Part shown: one piece after another, positions 8,191 through 17,685 of the stretch
Position numbering within the stretch: the first letter of the stretch is position 1
Layout: each line of letters begins with the position of its first letter
NCBI RefSeq assembly: GCF_000271845.1
Contig: NZ_JH719395.1
Coordinates: forward strand, 2,890,208 to 2,954,207
Length of the DNA stretch: 64,000 nt
DNA from: Rhizobium leguminosarum bv. trifolii WSM2297
Lineage (GTDB): Bacteria; Pseudomonadota; Alphaproteobacteria; Rhizobiales; Rhizobiaceae
Direction of reading: 5' to 3'
Notes under the pieces: generated by a model
The model's database searches: none
What the model saw: only the letters and a program-made list of their open reading frames with translations
Told to the model about the DNA's origin: nothing
Program-made: the position numbers and the translations under genes

Positions 8191-8688
8191 ATGATGACAG
8201 ACAGACCGTCCGTCGCCATCATCATGGGCAGCCAGTCCGACTGGGAGACCATGAAGAACGCCGCCGACACGCTGGAGGCGCTTGAGATCCCTTATGATGC
8301 ACGCATCATTTCGGCGCACCGCACAGTCGACCGGCTGGTCAATTTTGCCAAGGGTGCGCGGGCGGAGGGCTTCAAGGTCATTATCGCCGGCGCCGGCGGC
8401 GCCGCCCACCTGCCGGGTATGACTGCATCGATGACGCCGCTGCCGGTTTTCGGCGTGCCGGTCCAGTCCAAGGCCCTCTCCGGCCAGGACAGCCTTCTTT
8501 CCATCGTGCAGATGCCGGCCGGCATTCCTGTCGGAACGCTGGCCATCGGCAAGGCCGGCGCGGTCAACGCCGCCCTTCTCGCCGCCGCCGTCCTTGCCCT
8601 TTCCGACGAAGAAATCGCAGACCGGCTCGACGAGTGGCGCGAGCGCCAGAGTGCTGCCGTCGCCGAATACCCGATGGACAATCTATGA
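8191..8688 (+). CDS. purE: N5-carboxyaminoimidazole ribonucleotide mutase
   Basis: PurE moves the carboxyl group of N5-CAIR to C4, giving CAIR in purine synthesis. The 165-residue protein has the class I signature [12 protein letters not shown] at the N-terminus, the active-site motif SAHRT at about residue 45 and the glycine-rich [12 protein letters not shown]. Full length. Its TGA overlaps the purK start (ATGA), as expected for the PurE/PurK pair that splits the carboxylation into two steps. Confidence 0.97.
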   Translation: MMTDRPSVAIIMGSQSDWETMKNAADTLEALEIPYDARIISAHRTVDRLVNFAKGARAEGFKVIIAGAGGAAHLPGMTASMTPLPVFGVPVQSKALSGQDSLLSIVQMPAGIPVGTLAIGKAGAVNAALLAAAVLALSDEEIADRLDEWRERQSAAVAEYPMDNL

Positions 8689-9761
8689 CGGCAAGAACGA
8701 TCGGCATCATCGGCGGCGGCCAGCTCGGCCGCATGCTGGCCATTGCCGCCGCCAGGCTGAACTTTCGCACGGTCATTCTCGAGCCGCAGGCGGACTGCCC
8801 GGCCGCCCAGCTCGCCAACCGGCAGATCACCGCCGCCTATGACGACCCGATGGCCCTGGCCGAACTCGCCGATATCTGCGATGTCGTCACCTACGAATTC
8901 GAGAACGTGCCCGTCACAGCCGCCGAGACGCTCGCGGCAAGCGTGCCCGTCTATCCGCCGCCGAAGGCGCTGGAAGCCGCCCAGGACCGCCTCGTCGAAA
9001 AGCGTTTCCTCAATGGCTGCGGCATATCAACCGCCCGCTTCCACGCGGTCGACAGCCAGACCGATCTCGAAATGGCGCTTGACGATTTCGGCGGCCAGGG
9101 CGTGCTGAAGACGCGCCGTCTGGGTTATGATGGCAAGGGTCAGAAGGTTTTCCGCTCAGTGGCCGACAGCGCTGATGGCGCCTATGCCGCGCTCGGCGCC
9201 GTGCCGCTGATCCTCGAAAGTTTCGTCGCCTTCGAGCGCGAGGTCTCGATCATCGCCGCCCGCGCCACGGACGGCACGGTCGTCTGCTTCGATCCCGCCG
9301 AGAATGTCCATCGCAACGGCATCCTCCACACCTCGACGGTTCCGGCTGCGATCTTGCCGACGACGGCGGAGGCCGCCCGCAGATCGGCCGAAAAGATCCT
9401 TGCAGCATTGAACTATGTCGGCGTTATCGGCATCGAATTCTTCGTGCTTGCCGATGGCGGCCTGATTGCCAACGAGATGGCGCCCCGTGTCCACAACTCC
9501 GGCCACTGGACGGAGGCCGCCTGCGTCGTCAGCCAGTTCGAGCAGCACATCCGCGCCGTTGCCGGCTTGCCGCTCGGCAATGCGGATCGCCATTCCGACT
9601 GCGTCCTGCAGAACTTGATCGGCGACGATATCCTTGCCGTTCCCGACTGGCTGAAGCGCTCCGATACGCTGGTCCATCTCTACGGCAAGACCGAGTGGCG
9701 CCCCGGCCGCAAGATGGGCCATGTCACCACCTTGACGCCGAAATCGTCGATTTCCAACTGA
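8685..9761 (+). CDS. purK: N5-carboxyaminoimidazole ribonucleotide synthase
   Basis: PurK uses ATP and bicarbonate to make N5-CAIR from AIR. The 358-residue ATP-grasp protein begins [18 protein letters not shown], has the central ATP-grasp segment [15 protein letters not shown], the metal-binding region ([13 protein letters not shown]) and the [10 protein letters not shown] strand. The start at 8685 overlaps purE. A longer frame from 8634 would only add unrelated residues from inside purE. A terminator hairpin follows at 9842. Confidence 0.97.
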   Translation: MTARTIGIIGGGQLGRMLAIAAARLNFRTVILEPQADCPAAQLANRQITAAYDDPMALAELADICDVVTYEFENVPVTAAETLAASVPVYPPPKALEAAQDRLVEKRFLNGCGISTARFHAVDSQTDLEMALDDFGGQGVLKTRRLGYDGKGQKVFRSVADSADGAYAALGAVPLILESFVAFEREVSIIAARATDGTVVCFDPAENVHRNGILHTSTVPAAILPTTAEAARRSAEKILAALNYVGVIGIEFFVLADGGLIANEMAPRVHNSGHWTEAACVVSQFEQHIRAVAGLPLGNADRHSDCVLQNLIGDDILAVPDWLKRSDTLVHLYGKTEWRPGRKMGHVTTLTPKSSISN

Positions 9762-9841
9762 GAAAACGCTGCTGCGCCTTGGGAAAAACACCGTCATGCG
9801 GTTGACACGGAAAAGGTGACGGGGTATCTGCTCCCCCACCT

Positions 9842-9870
9842 AAAGAGCGCGCCCCGACGGCGCGCTTTTG
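9842..9870 (+). terminator. Rho-independent terminator after purK
   Basis: GC-rich stem GCGCGCC / GGCGCGC with a 5-base loop followed by TTTT, 80 bases after the purK stop. Confidence 0.75.
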
Positions 9871-9925
9871 ATTGTTAAAAGATACGGGCGAATGTGAATT
9901 CCCCCATAGATCGCGGATCAGAAAA

Positions 9926-10051
9926 ATGAAGATCAAGAATTCGCTCAAGTCGCTCAAGGCTCGCCACCGTGACAACCGTCTGGTTCGCCGCAAGGGCCGC
10001 ATCTACATCATCAACAAGCTGAACCCGCGCTACAAGGCTCGTCAGGGCTGA
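9926..10051 (+). CDS. rpmJ: 50S ribosomal protein L36 (cysteine-free type)
   Basis: A 41-residue basic protein beginning [18 protein letters not shown] and ending NPRYKARQG, a full-length L36. It lacks the Cys/His zinc ribbon of the classical form, so it is the zinc-independent type, which is the normal one in many alpha-Proteobacteria. It is monocistronic, between purEK and a TPR-protein gene. Confidence 0.95.
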   Translation: MKIKNSLKSLKARHRDNRLVRRKGRIYIINKLNPRYKARQG

Positions 10052-10161
10052 TTTCGCGCGTCCGGATCGCTTCGCCCGCGCAGTTTGCGCCGGCAGATAT
10101 CCGGTGGGTCGCTGCGGTGATCACGTCAAATTTGTTTGATCTTCGGCGTTGGCGGGCTAAT

Positions 10162-10776
10162 ATGTCCGCCATGCGCTTTTTTGCTTTGACGTCAGCGGCG
10201 CTGCCGCTCGCCCTGATCCTCTTCACCGCCACCCTTCCGGCCACTGCGGCGGAGAAGGACGTTATCGTCGAGCAGGCGGATGTCAACTCTTCGCCGAAAC
10301 AGCACCTCGACCAGCTCTTCAGCCAGCTGAAACGCGAGCGCGACCCTGATAAAGCCAGCGGCATCGCCAATGAGATCCGCATGGAATGGAACGATTCCGG
10401 CAGCGCCACCGTCAATCTGCTGATGCAGTGGGCCGACAAGGCGATCGAGGAAAAGCGCAATCCCGCCGCCCTCGATTTCCTGGACGAGGCGATCGCGCTG
10501 AAGCCCGATTATGCCGAAAGCTGGAACCGCCGCGCGACGCTGAACTTCGTCATGGGCAATTATCGCAAGTCGATGTCCGACATCGAACGTGTGCTCGATC
10601 TCGAGCCGCGCCATTTCGGCGCTCTCTCCGGCATGGCGGCGATCCTCAGCAATTCCGGCAACGACCAGCTGACCTTGAAAGTCTGGGAGCGTTTCCTTGA
10701 CGTCTATCCCGCCGAACGCACCGCGCAGGAACAGGCCAACACGCTTGCGGAAAAACTCGCCGGGAACCGAACCTGA
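10162..10776 (+). CDS. Secreted tetratricopeptide-repeat protein
   Basis: About 204 residues with an N-terminal signal peptide (hydrophobic stretch LPLALILFTATLPATAAE) and two or three TPR-like helical pairs (ALDFLDEAIALKPDYAESWN; YRKSMSDIERVLDLEPRHFG). Likely periplasmic. TPRs mediate protein contacts; the partner is unknown. Start candidates are ATG at 10162 and 10171, both giving the signal peptide; the frame opens at 10117 but adds only a polar segment. Confidence 0.85.
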   Translation: MSAMRFFALTSAALPLALILFTATLPATAAEKDVIVEQADVNSSPKQHLDQLFSQLKRERDPDKASGIANEIRMEWNDSGSATVNLLMQWADKAIEEKRNPAALDFLDEAIALKPDYAESWNRRATLNFVMGNYRKSMSDIERVLDLEPRHFGALSGMAAILSNSGNDQLTLKVWERFLDVYPAERTAQEQANTLAEKLAGNRT

Positions 10777-10899
10777 TTCCGTATCGCCGACCTTGAAGCC
10801 AGGCGGCAGCGCCCAAATTTAGAACTGTGGCGGGAAACGATGCGGCGCTTCCCCGCCTGCAGATCTTCCCCGCAAGAACGCCTGTCGCTCGTTAATATC

Positions 10900-11970
10900 A
10901 TGCTTGCAGAAGTTACCGCTCTTCTCGCCCCGCTCGCCGCTGCCATCGGCTACTCCTCCTACAAGGCGCGGCAAATCGAACAGACCTATCCGAATATCGG
11001 CGAGCTGACGGATGTTGGCGGCTATCGCATGAATGCTGTCCATGTCGAGCGCCCTGAAAATGCGGATCTACCGGCGCTCGTCTTCATTCACGGCGCCAGC
11101 GGCAATCTGCTCGATCAGGTCGTCGCCTTCCGCGCCGCACTCGAAGGCCGGGCTGAGATGCTGTTCGTCGATCGTCCCGGCCACGGTTATTCCGAACGGG
11201 GCGGCCCGGAAAATGCGGTCCCCTCCGGCCAGGCAGACGCTATCGCCAGGCTGATGGAAAAGCGCGGCATCGAAAAGGCTGTCATCGTCGGCCATTCCTT
11301 CGGCGGTGCGATTGCCGCCGCCTTCGGTCTGCGCCACCCTGACAAGACCGTCGGTCTGCTCTTTCTCGCCCCCGCCACCCACCCTTGGCCGGGCGGCATC
11401 GACTGGTATTATCATGTCGCCACCGTTCCGGTGATCGGCTGGCTCTTCAATCATGCGATCGTCTTGCCGCTCGGGCTGAGTCGGCTGGAACGCGGCACGC
11501 TGAGCGTCTTCCGCCCCAATCCGCGCCCGGCCGATTACATCGAAAAAACCGGTCCCTCGCTGGTACTCAGGCCGAACACCTTCCACCACAACGCCGCCGA
11601 TTTCAAAAGACTGCTCGCCTACGTGAAGGAGCAGTCGCCGCTCTATGCGCAGATCACCGCACCGACCGTCATCATAACCGGCGACAGCGACGAGATCGTC
11701 TGGGAGCATCTGCATTCGCGCGGCCTTGCCCGCGATATATCAGGCTCCGAACTCATCACCGTTCGCGGCGTCGGCCACAAGCCGGATTACCTCGCCAGCG
11801 ATGTCGCCATCGCCGCCATGGAGAAGATCGCCGGCAAGCAGCACGACCTGCAGGCGATCGCCCGCAGGGCCGAGGAAAGGCTTGCCGCCGCATCCAGCGG
11901 TCAGATGGGCGTGATCGCACCGCCGCTGGGGCCAAGCGTCCTGCCCGAAACCCTCCGCGGCACCGCCTGA
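10900..11970 (+). CDS. Alpha/beta-fold hydrolase, membrane-anchored
   Basis: A 356-residue protein. The oxyanion strand (LVFIHGASGNLLDQ), the nucleophile elbow GHSFGG (Ser in VIVGHSFGGAIAAAF), a late acidic residue (ITGDSDEIV) and a histidine (VRGVGHKPDY) form the usual triad. The N-terminus (MLAEVTALLAPLAAAIGYSS) is hydrophobic and may be a membrane anchor. The substrate is unknown. The start at 10900 was chosen over the frame start at 10840 because it places the anchor first. Convergent with the SDR gene. Confidence 0.85.
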   Translation: MLAEVTALLAPLAAAIGYSSYKARQIEQTYPNIGELTDVGGYRMNAVHVERPENADLPALVFIHGASGNLLDQVVAFRAALEGRAEMLFVDRPGHGYSERGGPENAVPSGQADAIARLMEKRGIEKAVIVGHSFGGAIAAAFGLRHPDKTVGLLFLAPATHPWPGGIDWYYHVATVPVIGWLFNHAIVLPLGLSRLERGTLSVFRPNPRPADYIEKTGPSLVLRPNTFHHNAADFKRLLAYVKEQSPLYAQITAPTVIITGDSDEIVWEHLHSRGLARDISGSELITVRGVGHKPDYLASDVAIAAMEKIAGKQHDLQAIARRAEERLAAASSGQMGVIAPPLGPSVLPETLRGTA

Positions 11971-11978
11971 AACTCGCC

Positions 11979-12695
11979 TCAGGCACTAAGATGCACACCA
12001 CCATCGCAGGTGAGGACATGGCCGCTCATGAAGGTGTTTCCGATTAGAAAGGCGATCGCCTCGGCGATATCCTCCGGCCTGCCGACACGGCCGACCGGTG
12101 TGCGGCCGGCGAAATCCGCAAAGACACCGCCGCGCTGCTCCGGCGGCAGGAAATTCCACCAGGGCGTATCGATGACACCGGGTGAGACACCGTTGACGCG
12201 CAGCGGCTTCAGTTCCGCAGCAAGCACCGGCACCATCGCCTCGACGCCGGCGTTGACCGCAGCCAACCCGGCCGTTCCGGGCATGGCAGCCTGCGCGCTG
12301 ACCGCGGAGACGAAGGTGATGCTGCCGCCCGGCCGCAACAGCGGCAATGCCGCCTGTGCCGCGGCGGCATGCGGAATGAGTTTGGTCTGGAACCCGGCAA
12401 GCAGGTCCGCCATGTCGAGCGCTGCGAAGGGTCCGGCGCCAAGACCGCTGCCCATCGCCAGGACGAGATGGCCGAGAGCACCAATCCCGGCGAACGCCTC
12501 CGCAAGTCCGGAAAGCTCCGTCGCATCGAGCACGAGGCTGCGCACTTCGCCACCGAGCGAAGCCTTGGCCGCTGCAAGCTTTTCCTCGTCGCGGCCGGCA
12601 ATGGTGACCGTATATCCTTGTTTCGAAAGTAATTTCGCCGTGGCGAGGCCGATCCCGGAAGAACCGCCGATAACGACCACATGCTGCAAAGACAT
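11979..12695 (-). CDS. SDR-family oxidoreductase-like protein lacking catalytic Tyr/Lys
   Basis: A 238-residue Rossmann protein. The N-terminal cofactor motif GGSSGIG and the NADP-type AGRD are intact, and a serine-bearing strand (FVSAVSAQ) is present. The catalytic Tyr-x-x-x-Lys is replaced: the aligned stretch reads AGLAAVNAGVEAM, giving Leu and Asn. Classical dehydrogenase chemistry is therefore doubtful; it may bind cofactor for another purpose or use a different proton donor. It is divergent from an XRE-type regulator gene, an arrangement typical for an SDR and its controller. Confidence 0.85.
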   Translation of the reverse strand: MSLQHVVVIGGSSGIGLATAKLLSKQGYTVTIAGRDEEKLAAAKASLGGEVRSLVLDATELSGLAEAFAGIGALGHLVLAMGSGLGAGPFAALDMADLLAGFQTKLIPHAAAAQAALPLLRPGGSITFVSAVSAQAAMPGTAGLAAVNAGVEAMVPVLAAELKPLRVNGVSPGVIDTPWWNFLPPEQRGGVFADFAGRTPVGRVGRPEDIAEAIAFLIGNTFMSGHVLTCDGGVHLSA

Positions 12696-12797
12696 GATGC
12701 TGCTCCTTGAATTGAACGATCGGCAGGTGCCTTAAGCGCCTGCGACCGCCGGATCATGCCCGGCCTGGAAACGGCAAACAGTTCTGATTTTATCCTG

Positions 12798-12807
12798 GTA
12801 TCGATAC
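12798..12807. promoter_or_regulatory. Candidate operator between SDR and XRE regulator
   Basis: Perfect 10-base palindrome GTATCGATAC, 4 bases before the first possible regulator start (12812) and 102 bases before the SDR start. Placement fits an autoregulatory site; binding is inference. Confidence 0.35.
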
Positions 12808-12823
12808 TGATATGATCGCGGGC

Positions 12824-13666
12824 ATGGACCAGAAAGCCGATATATTCGAAGCCCGCCGCCGTGAATTCGCAGCCTTCCTGCGATCACGCCGCGAACGGCT
12901 GTCGCCAGCCGAAGTCGGCTTGCCGGAAGGCTTTCGCCGACGCACACCAGGCCTCAGGCGCGAAGAACTTGCCATGCTCGCCGGTGTCGGCACCACCTGG
13001 TACACATGGCTGGAACAGGGCCGCGACATCCGCCCTTCCGCGCAAGTGCTCAACGCCCTGGCCGGTGCACTACGCCTCGACGAGGCCGAGCGCCAGCATC
13101 TCTTCACCCTCAACAATCGCCAGACGCCCCAGGCAGCACCATCGACGCCGGAACATGTCGATGAGCCCCTGCAACGCATGCTCGCCAATCTGACCCAGCA
13201 ACCGGCTTATGTGCTCGGCCGCCGATGGGATGTGCTTGCCTGGAACCCTGCCGCTGAAGTGCTGTTCGGTGGTTATGACACGCTGGACCGTGACGAACGC
13301 AACATCATGCACCGCCTCTTCGCTGACCCGGCGCATCGACGGCTGCTCGTCGACTGGGAATCGGTCGCCCGCGTCTCGCTGGCGATGTTCCGTGCCGACA
13401 GCGCGCGTTATGCCGGCGATCCGGATTTCGAACGGCTGATCGCGTTGCTGAAACAGGCAAACGGCGAATTTCGTGAATGGTGGCAGCGTCACGAGATCAT
13501 CAGCCCGCTATCCGGCGTCAAGCGTATCGACCATCCGATCAAGGGCCGCATGTCCTTCGAGCATACCGGCCTGACGCTGACGAGCCAGCCCGATATGAAG
13601 CTCATTGTCTATACGCCGCTTGCTGACGACGACACCAACAGGAAACTCGCCGAGCTCCTCACATAA
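12824..13666 (+). CDS. XRE/HTH regulator with MmyB-like ligand-binding domain
   Basis: A 280-residue regulator. The N-terminal helix-turn-helix (about residues 10-75) contains the MmyB/XRE signature TPGLRREELAMLAGVGTTWYTWLEQGR. The C-terminal domain has the MmyB-like ligand-binding pattern (WDVLAWNPAAEVLFG, then NIMHRLF and WWQRHEI). Such proteins usually control an adjacent divergent SDR gene, as here. Start ATG at 12824; the in-frame ATG at 12812 is equally possible and adds four residues. Confidence 0.9.
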   Translation: MDQKADIFEARRREFAAFLRSRRERLSPAEVGLPEGFRRRTPGLRREELAMLAGVGTTWYTWLEQGRDIRPSAQVLNALAGALRLDEAERQHLFTLNNRQTPQAAPSTPEHVDEPLQRMLANLTQQPAYVLGRRWDVLAWNPAAEVLFGGYDTLDRDERNIMHRLFADPAHRRLLVDWESVARVSLAMFRADSARYAGDPDFERLIALLKQANGEFREWWQRHEIISPLSGVKRIDHPIKGRMSFEHTGLTLTSQPDMKLIVYTPLADDDTNRKLAELLT

Positions 13667-13741
13667 AGCCAATCCTTTGCATTGCCTCGGACTGGCGCCG
13701 ACCCATATGTTTTTCCATCACTGTCCATAGGAGGGGAAATC

Positions 13742-15478
13742 ATGGGCCGTCTGCATATCGGAACGATCTCCGTCATATCGGCACTGTCGCTGAGCCTGAC
13801 TTCGGCCTTCGCCGCCTCGCCCGCCCCTGTCGAGGCCGAGCACGGCATGGTCGTCACGGCCCAGCATCTGGCGACCGATGTCGGCGTCGAGGTGCTGAAG
13901 GGCGGCGGCAATGCCGTCGATGCAGCCGTCGCCGTCGGTTATGCGCTGGCGGTCGTCTATCCATCGGCCGGCAATCTCGGCGGCGGCGGTTTCATGACCA
14001 TTCGCCTGAAGGACGGCACCAAGACCTTCCTGGATTTCCGTGAACGCGCGCCGCTTGCCGCCACGAAGACCATGTATCTCGATGGCAAGGGCGATATCGT
14101 CCCGCGCGCCAGCCTCGATGGTTATCTCGCCGTCGGCGTTCCCGGCTCCGTTATGGGCTTTGAAACCGCCCGCGAGAAATATGGTACGAAGTCGCGCCAG
14201 GATCTGATCGCACCGGCGCTCCGCTTCGCCAGGGAAGGCTTCACGCTGGAACAGGGCGACGCCGCAAGCCTCTCCGGGAGCGCCAAACGCCTGGCCAAGG
14301 ACGAGGCGGCGGCGAAGATCTTCCTGAAACCGGACGGCAAGCCCTTTGCATCGGGCGAAAACCTCCAGCAGCCCGACCTCGCTGCGGTCCTGGCAGGCAT
14401 CTCTGAAAAAGGTCCCGACGCCTTCTACAAGGCAGCGCCCGCCGAGGCGATCGTCAAGGCGAGCCAGGAGAAGGGTGGTATCCTCGCCAAGGAGGATTTC
14501 GAACAATATGCCGTGCGTGAACTGAAGCCGGTCGAGTGCAATTATCGCGGTTATGACATCATTTCCTCGCCGCCGCCTTCATCCGGCGGCGTCATCATTT
14601 GCGAGATCCTCAATGTCCTGGAGGGCTACCCGCTCTCCTATCTCGGCTACAACTCCGCCGACACCGTGCACATCATGGTGGAGGCGATGCGCTATGCTTA
14701 TGTCGATCGCAATGCTGCGCTCGGCGACCCCGATTTCGTCGAGAACCCGGTGGCAAAGCTCATCGACAAGAGCTACGCCAAAGAGATCGCAGCCAAGATC
14801 GATCCCTACAAGGCCGGCACGTCGGCGAACCTGAAACCGCTCGGCGGCAAGGAAAGCACCGAGACGACGCATTATTCCATCATCGACGACGAGGGCAATG
14901 CGGTCGCCGTCACCTATACGCTGAACGGCTCCTACGGCGCCGCCGTCGTGGCGCCGGGCACCGGTGTCCTGCTCAACAACGAGATGGACGATTTCACCTC
15001 CAAGCCCGGCGTGCCGAACCTTTACGGCCTCGTCCAGGGCGAGGCGAATGCCATCGCGCCGAAGAAGACACCGCTCTCCTCGATGAGCCCGACAATCGTC
15101 ACCAAGGATGGCAAGCCCTTCATGGTGATCGGCAGCCCCGGCGGCTCGCGCATCATCACCATCACGCTGGAAGCGATCCTCAACGTCGTCGATTTCGGCA
15201 TGGATATCAGCCAGGCGGTGAACGCTCCGCGTATCCACCATCAATGGCAGCCGGACAAAATCTATCTCGAACCCTATGCCATTTCGCCCGATACGGAAAA
15301 GACCCTCGCAGCCATGGGCTATAGCTTCGATGGCGGCAATGACGCACCGGTCTGGGGCCAGGCCGCCGGCATCCTCGTCGGCGGCAAAAGCCTTGCGGCG
15401 ATCGAAAAGGGCGGCGGCGCCCAATACAACGGCGCCATGGACAGCCGCGCCGCGGAGGGCTCGGCGAGCGGCTACTGA
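13742..15478 (+). CDS. ggt: Gamma-glutamyltransferase
   Basis: A periplasmic N-terminal nucleophile hydrolase that cleaves or transfers the gamma-glutamyl group of glutathione. The 578-residue precursor has a signal peptide (LSLSLTSAFA), the large-subunit start (HGMVVTAQHLATDVGVEVL) and the autocleavage site TTHYS; Thr375 would become the N-terminal nucleophile of the small subunit. The C-terminal GSPGGSRI substrate loop is present. The start at 13742 follows AGGAGGGG at 7 bases. It appears monocistronic. Confidence 0.96.
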   Translation: MGRLHIGTISVISALSLSLTSAFAASPAPVEAEHGMVVTAQHLATDVGVEVLKGGGNAVDAAVAVGYALAVVYPSAGNLGGGGFMTIRLKDGTKTFLDFRERAPLAATKTMYLDGKGDIVPRASLDGYLAVGVPGSVMGFETAREKYGTKSRQDLIAPALRFAREGFTLEQGDAASLSGSAKRLAKDEAAAKIFLKPDGKPFASGENLQQPDLAAVLAGISEKGPDAFYKAAPAEAIVKASQEKGGILAKEDFEQYAVRELKPVECNYRGYDIISSPPPSSGGVIICEILNVLEGYPLSYLGYNSADTVHIMVEAMRYAYVDRNAALGDPDFVENPVAKLIDKSYAKEIAAKIDPYKAGTSANLKPLGGKESTETTHYSIIDDEGNAVAVTYTLNGSYGAAVVAPGTGVLLNNEMDDFTSKPGVPNLYGLVQGEANAIAPKKTPLSSMSPTIVTKDGKPFMVIGSPGGSRIITITLEAILNVVDFGMDISQAVNAPRIHHQWQPDKIYLEPYAISPDTEKTLAAMGYSFDGGNDAPVWGQAAGILVGGKSLAAIEKGGGAQYNGAMDSRAAEGSASGY

Positions 15479-15600
15479 CGGGCGGCAGCAGCGGACAACA
15501 AACGCGACGGGCCATTCATGTCACGGTGACAAAGTCGCCGTTCACAAATGGCTTGCCGCGCCCTAAGCATGAGCGAACCCGCAAGCAGGACGATTCCCGA

Positions 15601-16575
15601 ATGGCCAGCATTGAAATGATTGTTGCCGCCCGCGCCCGTCTGCGCGGCCACGCGAGGCGGACGCCGCTTTTGTCCTCCCCCTTCCTCAACGACATCGCCG
15701 GCCGGCGGCTGTTCGTGAAGGCCGAATGCCTGCAGCATTCCGGCTCGTTCAAGTTTCGTGGCGGCTGGTCGGCCGTCTCCGGCCTCGATCCGGCGGTGCG
15801 CTCGAAAGGCGTCATCGCCTTCTCCTCCGGCAACCATGCCCAGGGCGTGGCGTTGGCGGCCAAGCTGCACAATATACCCTCCGTCATCATCATGCCGAGC
15901 GATGCGCCGAAGCTAAAGATCGCCAACACCCGCGCCTTCGGCGCCGAAGTGGTGCTCTACGACCGCGTCGACGAAGATCGCGACGAGATCGGCGCCAGGC
16001 TGTCGGCCGAGCGCGGGCTGACGCTGATCAAGCCCTTCGACGAACCGCTGGTCATCGCCGGTCAGGGCACGACCGGCCTCGAAATCTCCGAACAAGCCGA
16101 AGAGGAAGGGGTGACATCGGCCGAAGTCCTCGTTCCCTGTGGCGGCGGCGGGTTGACCTCCGGCATTGCGCTCGCTCTCGAAGCCAGCGCCCCCGGCTTG
16201 CGCGTCCGCCCCTGCGAGCCCAAGGATTTCGACGACACAACCCGCTCGCTTGCCTCCGGGAGGATCGAACGCAATGCGGCGATCTCAGGCTCGATCTGCG
16301 ATGCGATCGTCACGCCGCAGCCCGGAAACATCACCTTCCCGATCCTGAAACGTCTCGCCGGCGCCGGTATCGTCGTCACCGACGAGGAGGCGCTGCGCGC
16401 CATGGCGCTCGCTTTCGTCAGGCTGAAGATCGTCGTCGAGCCCGGCGGCGCGGTGGCGCTGGCCGCGGCCCTCTTCCACGGCGAGACGCTGGAAAGCGAC
16501 ACGGTCGTCGCCGTCACTTCAGGCGGCAATGTTGATGCCGATATCTTCGCCATGGCGCTCGAACGCTACGGCTGA
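15601..16575 (+). CDS. PLP-dependent threonine/serine dehydratase-like enzyme
   Basis: A 324-residue fold-type II PLP enzyme. The Schiff-base lysine is in SGSFKFRG, followed by SSGNHAQGVALAA and the phosphate-binding GGGGLTSG; the C-terminus has the TSGGNVD cofactor ring contact. There is no ACT regulatory domain, so it resembles catabolic threonine dehydratases or serine/hydroxyaspartate dehydratases. The substrate is not certain. The frame runs from 15526, but the start at 15601 matches the usual family N-terminus. Confidence 0.88.
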   Translation: MASIEMIVAARARLRGHARRTPLLSSPFLNDIAGRRLFVKAECLQHSGSFKFRGGWSAVSGLDPAVRSKGVIAFSSGNHAQGVALAAKLHNIPSVIIMPSDAPKLKIANTRAFGAEVVLYDRVDEDRDEIGARLSAERGLTLIKPFDEPLVIAGQGTTGLEISEQAEEEGVTSAEVLVPCGGGGLTSGIALALEASAPGLRVRPCEPKDFDDTTRSLASGRIERNAAISGSICDAIVTPQPGNITFPILKRLAGAGIVVTDEEALRAMALAFVRLKIVVEPGGAVALAAALFHGETLESDTVVAVTSGGNVDADIFAMALERYG

Positions 16576-16648
16576 GCAAAAGAGGGCTCGCCTGCACTTT
16601 CGCCGGAAATACACCCGGCCTGCGACGGCCGGATGCATTCTGTTGCTG

Positions 16649-17455
16649 CTACTGCTCCCGCAGCGCTCGGCGGATCGCGATCTCGACCGGCGAATAGGCG
16701 TCGTCTTCCCGTTCGAGCCGAAGAGCTTCGAAAGGCGCAAGACCGGGCTGCGCCATGAAGCGCGGCTCTTTGCCGCGATGCATCTGCGCTGCATGGACGA
16801 GGAAGGGATGGCACAGATAGACCGTGCCCGCCGCCCCCGTCGCCAGAGCAAGCTGCCGGTCTTCGCCAACATGCTCCAGCCACAGATGCGCCATTCCAGC
16901 CTCGCCTGCCGGCGCCAGAAGGCGGGCGACATCCTTGTGCGAACCGACACGGATGCGGGTCGGCGCGTCGTCCTCCCCGACATCCGAGAACAGGAAGAGC
17001 ATGAGCAGCGCCCGCCCGCGTGAGGTGATGTTCACCCGCCAGGCGGAAAAATCCCGTTGCTCGGCCGGATCGGAAACCTCGCCGGGAAAGCTCAGATCGA
17101 CATGCCAGCCGGCATCGCCGGGATCGTCCGGATGGGGAAAGCGCACCGGGAAACTTCCAAGCCCGGTGCGTGGCTCCCAGCGTCCGTTGCCGACGAGTTG
17201 GTCGAAGGCCGAATGCAGAACAGGCGTATTGACAGCTTTCTCGAACGGGCCACCGCCGTAACCGGCAAGCCGCACGACCGGCTGCGTCCATGTCCTTGGA
17301 TCATCCGCATCGAAGGGAATATCGCGCCACATGATGGCACGAGCCTCCTCGGCCAATTCGCAGGGAAAAGCCTTGTCGATCCGGATAAAACCGTCCTCGA
17401 TGAATTGCTCGATCTGCGCGGCGCTCAGCGCCGGCGGGTAAACATTGGATGTCAT
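16649..17455 (-). CDS. Phytanoyl-CoA dioxygenase (PhyH) family oxygenase
   Basis: A 268-residue Fe(II)/2-oxoglutarate-type oxygenase. The metal facial triad is visible as HVD (GWHVDLSFPG) and the distal His in LCHPFLVHAAQMHRG, with the 2-oxoglutarate arginine probably in PRFMAQ. Family members hydroxylate small molecules such as ectoine or phytanoyl-CoA; the substrate here is unknown. The start at 17455 (MTSNVYPPALSAAQI) is preferred to 17476. It stands alone between the dehydratase and the LysR gene. Confidence 0.87.
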   Translation of the reverse strand: MTSNVYPPALSAAQIEQFIEDGFIRIDKAFPCELAEEARAIMWRDIPFDADDPRTWTQPVVRLAGYGGGPFEKAVNTPVLHSAFDQLVGNGRWEPRTGLGSFPVRFPHPDDPGDAGWHVDLSFPGEVSDPAEQRDFSAWRVNITSRGRALLMLFLFSDVGEDDAPTRIRVGSHKDVARLLAPAGEAGMAHLWLEHVGEDRQLALATGAAGTVYLCHPFLVHAAQMHRGKEPRFMAQPGLAPFEALRLEREDDAYSPVEIAIRRALREQ

Positions 17456-17685
17456 GAAATATCTCTCTATCGCCAATCCTGCCGGCTCTTTCCTTGGCCG
17501 GATGCAGGGTCGTTACAATCCACGGCAACGCGCCAGCCGCGAAGGCTGGCAAGCGGCCGCATCTTCCGATGCCCGAAGGCAGAGCTTTAAAGGCTCAAGA
17601 AGAAGGCCGTAGCGATATTGAGAGTGATCATCTTCATAGCAGCCTGAAGCTATAACCACGCGATCGAAGGGTCAATGCGGCAATG

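Noticed and set aside
17532..17550. GCCAGCC / GGCTGGC hairpin upstream of the PhyH gene
   Set aside because: Short and without a U run in either direction; could be chance in GC-rich DNA.
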